Shown here piece by piece: positions 60,175 to 64,000 of a stretch of DNA of 64,000 nucleotides. The number at the start of each line of letters is the position of its first letter. Position 1 is the first letter of the stretch. The notes under the pieces were generated by a model that was given only the letters and a program-made list of their open reading frames with translations, had not been told where the DNA came from and searched no databases. The stretch lies in NCBI GenBank assembly GCA_902523455.1, contig CABYZG010000007.1:25739-89738 (forward strand). The letters run 5' to 3'. The DNA comes from an uncultured Pelagibacteraceae bacterium. GTDB lineage: Bacteria > Pseudomonadota > Alphaproteobacteria > Pelagibacterales > AG-422-B15. The position numbers and the translations under genes are program-made.

Positions 60175-61788
60175 TTAGTCTCTTGATGCAGGTCTAGAAC
60201 TTCTGATCATTCTAGTCAATATTATTATTGGAATAAGCCCTACCATAACTATTGCAATAGAAGGTGCAGCAGCATCGTACATTCTTTCTTCTGCTGCATA
60301 TATATAAGTATATACAGCTAATGTATCAAAATTAAATGGCCTCAAAATAAGCGTTGCGGGAAGTTCTTTTATGACTTCTGAAACTACCAATAACATGCTT
60401 GTTAGAAAACTAGTTTTTAATAATGGCAAATGAACTGATGATAAAAGAGACCAGCCTGATGTTTTAAGTGTTTTTGCTACATCATCAATTCTCATATTTA
60501 TACGCTGATATCCAGCTTCAATCGTAGAACTTGAGAGCGCATAGGATTTTATTATATAAGCTAAAACTAATCCAACTAGACTACCTGTAAGCACAAAATC
60601 AAAATAATTATCTCCCATGTTTCTGTCTAAAAATGTGAGTAGCTGCATAACGCCAATTGCAAGTATCAAACCTGGCACGGCATAACCAACAGTCAAAAAG
60701 GAACTCATAAACTTCAGATAATTATTTTTTTTATATCTAATTGAGAAATTTATAAGAACAGCTAATAAACTGCATAAGAAGGCTGCTATTATTGCTAAGT
60801 AAAATGTATTCCATGCAGTCGTAAGAAACTTATCATTAAAAAAATCTAACTTGTAATTAAATGCCCAGTACCCAAGTTCCATCACAGGCAATAAAAAACC
60901 AACAAAGATTGGAACGAAACAAATTAACATTGCTAAAATATTTGTACTACCTTTCAGCCTAGTTAAATAAAGCGGCTTAAAGACTGAGCTGGCATTTGAA
61001 TATCTAGCATTTTTTCGAGAGTAACGTTCAGATATAATTAATAGAATTGCAAATATGAGTAACAATGAAGCTAACTGCTTTGCGGTTTCAATATCATACA
61101 TGCCGTACCATGTTCTAAATATTCCAGTTGTAAAAGTTGAAATGGCAAAGTGATCAACTGCTCCGAAATCAGATAAAGTTTCCATGATTACGAGCATGAG
61201 GCCCCCAATAATTGCTGGTCTAATCATTGGAACAGCTAATTTATAGAATACTTCTAGTTTACCAAGTCCAAGAGTTCTACCCGCTTCAAGAATTGATCTA
61301 GATTGATTTATAAAAGCCATTCTGCTCACAAGATATACATATGGATATAGAGTGAAGGAAAATACTACAATCGCTCCAGGAACATTTCTTACTTTAGGAA
61401 AAAAAATAAAATCTGCACCGAGTCCAAAAAGATCCCTTATTAAATTATTCGCAGTACCAAAGGTATCGAATAGACCAGTGAAAGTGTAGGCAAGTATATA
61501 TGGAGGTACAGCAAGTGGTAAAATTAACGCCCATTCAAAAATATTTTTTCCTGTAAAATTATAGTTGGTTACCAACCAGGCAGTGCCGACACCAATTATG
61601 GCAACCATAATTGAGACGCCAATAACTAAATAAAATGAATTTTCTATATAACCAATCAGTACGTAATTGTACAAGTGTGTCCAGTTATCAGAGTAATCAC
61701 CAGCAAGACTGAATAGCACAATAAATACTGGAGCAATAAAAATTGCAAATGTTGCAACTGGTGTTATTTGCCAAAAATCTAACTTCAT
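60175..61788 (-). CDS. fbpB: Ferric iron ABC transporter permease
   Basis: Inner-membrane permease of 537 residues with two fused halves, each with about six helices and an EAA-type loop (EAGRTLGLGKLEVFYKLAVPMIRPA near 165, and DVAKTLKTSGWSLLSSVHLPLLKTS near 435). This fused arrangement is typical of FbpB/SfuB-type iron transporters. It follows fbpA after a 136-nt gap that holds an inverted repeat. Confidence 0.94.
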   Translation of the reverse strand: MKLDFWQITPVATFAIFIAPVFIVLFSLAGDYSDNWTHLYNYVLIGYIENSFYLVIGVSIMVAIIGVGTAWLVTNYNFTGKNIFEWALILPLAVPPYILAYTFTGLFDTFGTANNLIRDLFGLGADFIFFPKVRNVPGAIVVFSFTLYPYVYLVSRMAFINQSRSILEAGRTLGLGKLEVFYKLAVPMIRPAIIGGLMLVIMETLSDFGAVDHFAISTFTTGIFRTWYGMYDIETAKQLASLLLIFAILLIISERYSRKNARYSNASSVFKPLYLTRLKGSTNILAMLICFVPIFVGFLLPVMELGYWAFNYKLDFFNDKFLTTAWNTFYLAIIAAFLCSLLAVLINFSIRYKKNNYLKFMSSFLTVGYAVPGLILAIGVMQLLTFLDRNMGDNYFDFVLTGSLVGLVLAYIIKSYALSSSTIEAGYQRINMRIDDVAKTLKTSGWSLLSSVHLPLLKTSFLTSMLLVVSEVIKELPATLILRPFNFDTLAVYTYIYAAEERMYDAAAPSIAIVMVGLIPIIILTRMIRSSRPASRD

Positions 61789-61848
61789 AAATAATTGCTG
61801 TTTCCTATACTATTTATCCAATAAACTCTAATATAACCTTAATTTTAG

Positions 61849-61908
61849 TTGAGGCAATTTGACCTTGGATACTAATGAGAAGAAAAGACGGTGACCAAAT
61901 TACCTCAA
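61849..61908 (-). other. Inverted repeat between fbpA and fbpB
   Basis: TTGAGGCAATTTG (61849-61861) pairs with CAAATTACCTCAA (61896-61908), 13 bp with one mismatch and a 34-base loop. There is no T-run, so it may act in mRNA stability or partial read-through rather than full termination. Confidence 0.5.
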
Positions 61909-61924
61909 TCTGGTTGACATTAAA

Positions 61925-62956
61925 TTATTGCCAACCAACTCTATCCATCAACTTAACAGCTTCAGGATTGAATTCGCCATAGCTTGCAACTGAAGTCTGA
62001 TCTTCTTTAAAACCAGAACCAAATTGAGCTATTAAATCACTAGGTGCAACACCTTTAAGCATTGGGAATTCATAAGTGTTATTCACTATGTGGCTTTGAG
62101 CTTCTTCACTAAGCAGAAACTCAATGAACTTAATAGCATTATCTGCATTTGGAGCATTTTTCATAAGACCAGCTCCACTTACATTAATATGAGCTCCTCG
62201 TCCATCTTGGCCAGGAAAATGAAGTTCAACTTTTCTTGCTGCAGCTTGTTGTTCTTCACCTTTTTTACCAGATAACATTAAGCCAATGTAATAACTATTT
62301 GCTACAGCAATATCTGCTTCGCCATTTGCAACTGCCATAATTTGTGCTCTGTCATTACCTTCAGGTTTTCTTGCAAAGTTGCCTACAAATCTATGAGCCC
62401 ACTTTTCAGTGGCATCAACACCATTATTGGCAATCAATGAGGCAACTAAAGACTGATTGTACATGTTTCCAGAACTTCTTATTGCAACTCTACCTTTCCA
62501 TTTTGGATCTGAAAGATCTTCATACGTAAGCCCTTCCATTTCTTCTGCAGAAACTTTTACTGGATTATAATAAATTACTCTAGAGCGTTTAGCTATTCCC
62601 ACCCACTCATTGTTTGGGCCTCTTAAATTTTCAGGTACAATTGAATCGATAGTACTTGAGTCAATACTTTGAAACATTCCATCTTTTTGAACTTTCCATA
62701 GATTGCCAGCATCTACAGTAATAAAGACATCAGCAGGAGAATTTGCTCCTTCTGAAGCAAGTCTTTCCATTAATGCTTTTCCTTTACCTGAAATAACGTT
62801 TACTTTAATGCCAGTAGCGTCCGTAAACTTTTGATATAATGCATCGTCTGAATCATAGTGCCTTGACGTATACAAATTGACTTCTTTAGCGAATGAACTG
62901 CCAACTGTTACAAAACTAATTACAGCTATTGCTAAGAGTCTTAATACTGAATTCAT
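61925..62956 (-). CDS. fbpA: Ferric iron ABC transporter periplasmic binding protein
   Basis: Binds free Fe3+ in the periplasm. The 343 residues have a signal peptide (hydrophobic about 5-20, cleavage near SSFAKE). The mature part starts VNLYTSRHYDSDD, and a tyrosine pair in ANSYYIGLM near residue 225 matches the iron-binding YY of the family. DVFITVDAGNLWKVQKDGMF near 83 and the GRGAHINVSGAG segment near 262 are also family-typical. The gene lies behind a Fur-type box and is followed by fbpB and fbpC. Confidence 0.95.
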   Translation of the reverse strand: MNSVLRLLAIAVISFVTVGSSFAKEVNLYTSRHYDSDDALYQKFTDATGIKVNVISGKGKALMERLASEGANSPADVFITVDAGNLWKVQKDGMFQSIDSSTIDSIVPENLRGPNNEWVGIAKRSRVIYYNPVKVSAEEMEGLTYEDLSDPKWKGRVAIRSSGNMYNQSLVASLIANNGVDATEKWAHRFVGNFARKPEGNDRAQIMAVANGEADIAVANSYYIGLMLSGKKGEEQQAAARKVELHFPGQDGRGAHINVSGAGLMKNAPNADNAIKFIEFLLSEEAQSHIVNNTYEFPMLKGVAPSDLIAQFGSGFKEDQTSVASYGEFNPEAVKLMDRVGWQ

Positions 62957-62973
62957 AAATTTTTTCCTTCTTT

Positions 62974-62996
62974 AGAATGATACTAAGTTTCATTCT
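62974..62996. promoter_or_regulatory. Inverted repeat between fbpA and the Fur box
   Basis: AGAATGA and TCATTCT are a perfect 7-bp inverted repeat separated by 9 bases, 18 nt before the fbpA start and next to the Fur-type box. It could be a second, weaker Fur site or an mRNA hairpin in the leader. Confidence 0.4.
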
Positions 62997-63005
62997 ATAT
63001 ATCTT

Positions 63006-63024
63006 AATGAGAATGATTATCAAT
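63006..63024. promoter_or_regulatory. Fur-type iron box upstream of fbpA
   Basis: AATGAGAATGATTATCAAT is close to the classical 19-bp Fur box GATAATGATAATCATTATC (alternating GATAAT-like hexamers). It lies 50 nt before the fbpA start, so iron repression of the operon is likely. Confidence 0.75.
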
Positions 63025-63055
63025 AGCAAATATGACGAACTTTACTGATTTGAGT

Positions 63056-64000
63056 TTATAAGGAATTTACAAAGCTAATTAATTGATTTACTTGATTTTT
63101 ATTTAAAGATTTGAACTCTTCTAACACTTTAGAGGCTTCCCCGCCATGCCATAATATAGCCTCCTCAATTGTTCGAGCTCTGCCATCATGTAAAAATCCA
63201 TATTCTGCAGATACCACAGATGTCAACCCTATTCCCCACAAAGGCGGCGTTCTCCACTCAGAGCCACTGGCATTGAATTCATAAACACCATCAGACAACT
63301 GTTCACCCATATCATGCAACAAAAAATCTGAATAAGGGTATATGATTTGATTGGCTAAATTTTGATGCGTACTTTCATTTCTTGTAACAAATCTCTCAGT
63401 ATGACAAGAATTGCAACCAATTTTAAAAAATATTTCTTTACCTTTAACCACGTTAATATCTTTCGCGTTTCTTCTTACTGGCACACCAAGTTGCGATGAA
63501 TAAAAAACCACTAGATCCAATTGATCATTAGAAACTTCATAGCCATCATAGCTTTCGCTATTTCCACTGACTGCATTTTGACAGCTTAATTGCACATCAG
63601 TACAGTTAAATGGGTTTTCAAAAAGTTTATTTGATAAACCCATGTCATGGAAAAAGGCATCAGCAGTTTGTTGGTAAACCGTAGGTTGTGATGCTTTCCA
63701 ACCAAACCGACCAAGGGAATAATCATTTTTTTCATTATGCCAAACAATATTTGCTTTCCCAGATATTCCATCACCGTTTATGTCATTCACATCTGCATTT
63801 ATTAAAATATCTGTTTCACTAATGTTTTCAATTAAACCTAGACCAATCATTGGTTGTGCGATTCTTGCTGAAAAGTTTGTATCTTGATTGATATCTCCGT
63901 AATTAAAATTTCTAATTTTAATTACAGGCTTTCTTAATTCGACTATACGACCATCATTGTAAGATATTGGAACATATTCATAATTAATAACAATGTCCGC
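63056..64000 (-). CDS. Di-heme oxidoreductase family protein (DHOR/DUF1111-type), partial (N-terminus beyond window edge)
   Basis: C-terminal 314 residues of a periplasmic c-type cytochrome. I extended the frame by hand from the M at 63850 to the window edge: residues such as PISYNDGRIVELRKPVIKI and ARIAQPMIGLGLIE continue without a stop. A heme-binding CNSCH lies near residue 210 of the visible part, followed by the HDGRARTIEEAILWHGGEA region. Relatives (annotated as thiol oxidoreductases or putative peroxidases) are often encoded with iron-uptake genes and imelysins. The other heme site should lie to the right of the window. Its stop is about 30 nt before the Fur box of fbpA. Confidence 0.88.
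   Translation of the reverse strand, partial: ADIVINYEYVPISYNDGRIVELRKPVIKIRNFNYGDINQDTNFSARIAQPMIGLGLIENISETDILINADVNDINGDGISGKANIVWHNEKNDYSLGRFGWKASQPTVYQQTADAFFHDMGLSNKLFENPFNCTDVQLSCQNAVSGNSESYDGYEVSNDQLDLVVFYSSQLGVPVRRNAKDINVVKGKEIFFKIGCNSCHTERFVTRNESTHQNLANQIIYPYSDFLLHDMGEQLSDGVYEFNASGSEWRTPPLWGIGLTSVVSAEYGFLHDGRARTIEEAILWHGGEASKVLEEFKSLNKNQVNQLISFVNSL

Overview
The window is chromosomal DNA from an AT-rich (roughly one third G+C by eye), densely packed, probably free-living alphaproteobacterium. The lineage call rests on gene order: clpP-clpX-lon-hupB-tRNA-Val-tRNA-Asp upstream of an intact 14-gene nuo operon that ends in birA-coaX, and a uvrA/ssb-gyrA-coaD-ppi-queA-tgt block. The low G+C, very short intergenic spaces and housekeeping content resemble marine oligotroph lineages, but I cannot assign a family from sequence reading alone. 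No IS element, prophage, CRISPR array or rRNA was seen.

Layout. 1-15446 (minus strand): coaX (cut by the window edge), birA and nuoN to nuoA, a complete proton-pumping NADH:quinone oxidoreductase operon with start/stop overlaps at most junctions. 15447-21292: an accessory block between nuoA and tRNA-Asp, with an SMP-30 lactonase-like gene, a GST, a flavodoxin-fold quinone reductase, two small membrane proteins, a BtuF-fold protein and a neutral-ceramidase-like secreted enzyme. A partial copy of the tRNA-Asp 3' end lies at the far side of the ceramidase gene, as expected of a tRNA-targeted insertion. 21293-28097: tRNA-Asp, tRNA-Val, hupB, lon, clpX, clpP, tig and tRNA-Leu (DNA packing and protein quality control). 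28184-32803: a 2-hydroxyacid dehydrogenase, two tiny DUF proteins, a secreted carboxylesterase and the NAD(P)HX repair enzyme. 32976-35744: glnB-glnII-glnA, nitrogen assimilation with both type II and type I glutamine synthetases and an altered PII T-loop. 35801-43030: acyl-CoA dehydrogenase, acyl-CoA carboxyltransferase, parE, aldehyde dehydrogenase and enoyl-CoA hydratase, a possible branched-chain or terpenoid acyl-CoA degradation set around topoisomerase IV. 43031-52463: tgt-queA-ppi-coaD-gyrA, ssb and uvrA. 52512-59373: a PuuD-like membrane protein, secF-secD-yajC, surE, serS and tatC-tatB-tatA (protein export). 59459-64000: an fbpABC-type ferric iron importer behind a clear Fur-type box, plus the C-terminal part of a di-heme oxidoreductase of a family often linked to iron acquisition.

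Most of the window is standard core genome. The points most worth checking are the roughly 140-residue insertion with a two-fold repeat in NuoG, the tRNA-Asp-flanked segment, the shortened PII T-loop next to a GSII/GSI pair, a queuine tRNA-ribosyltransferase lacking two of its three zinc cysteines, and start codons lying directly behind extended -10 promoters (probable leaderless mRNAs). I did not find a convincing wholly new multi-gene system.
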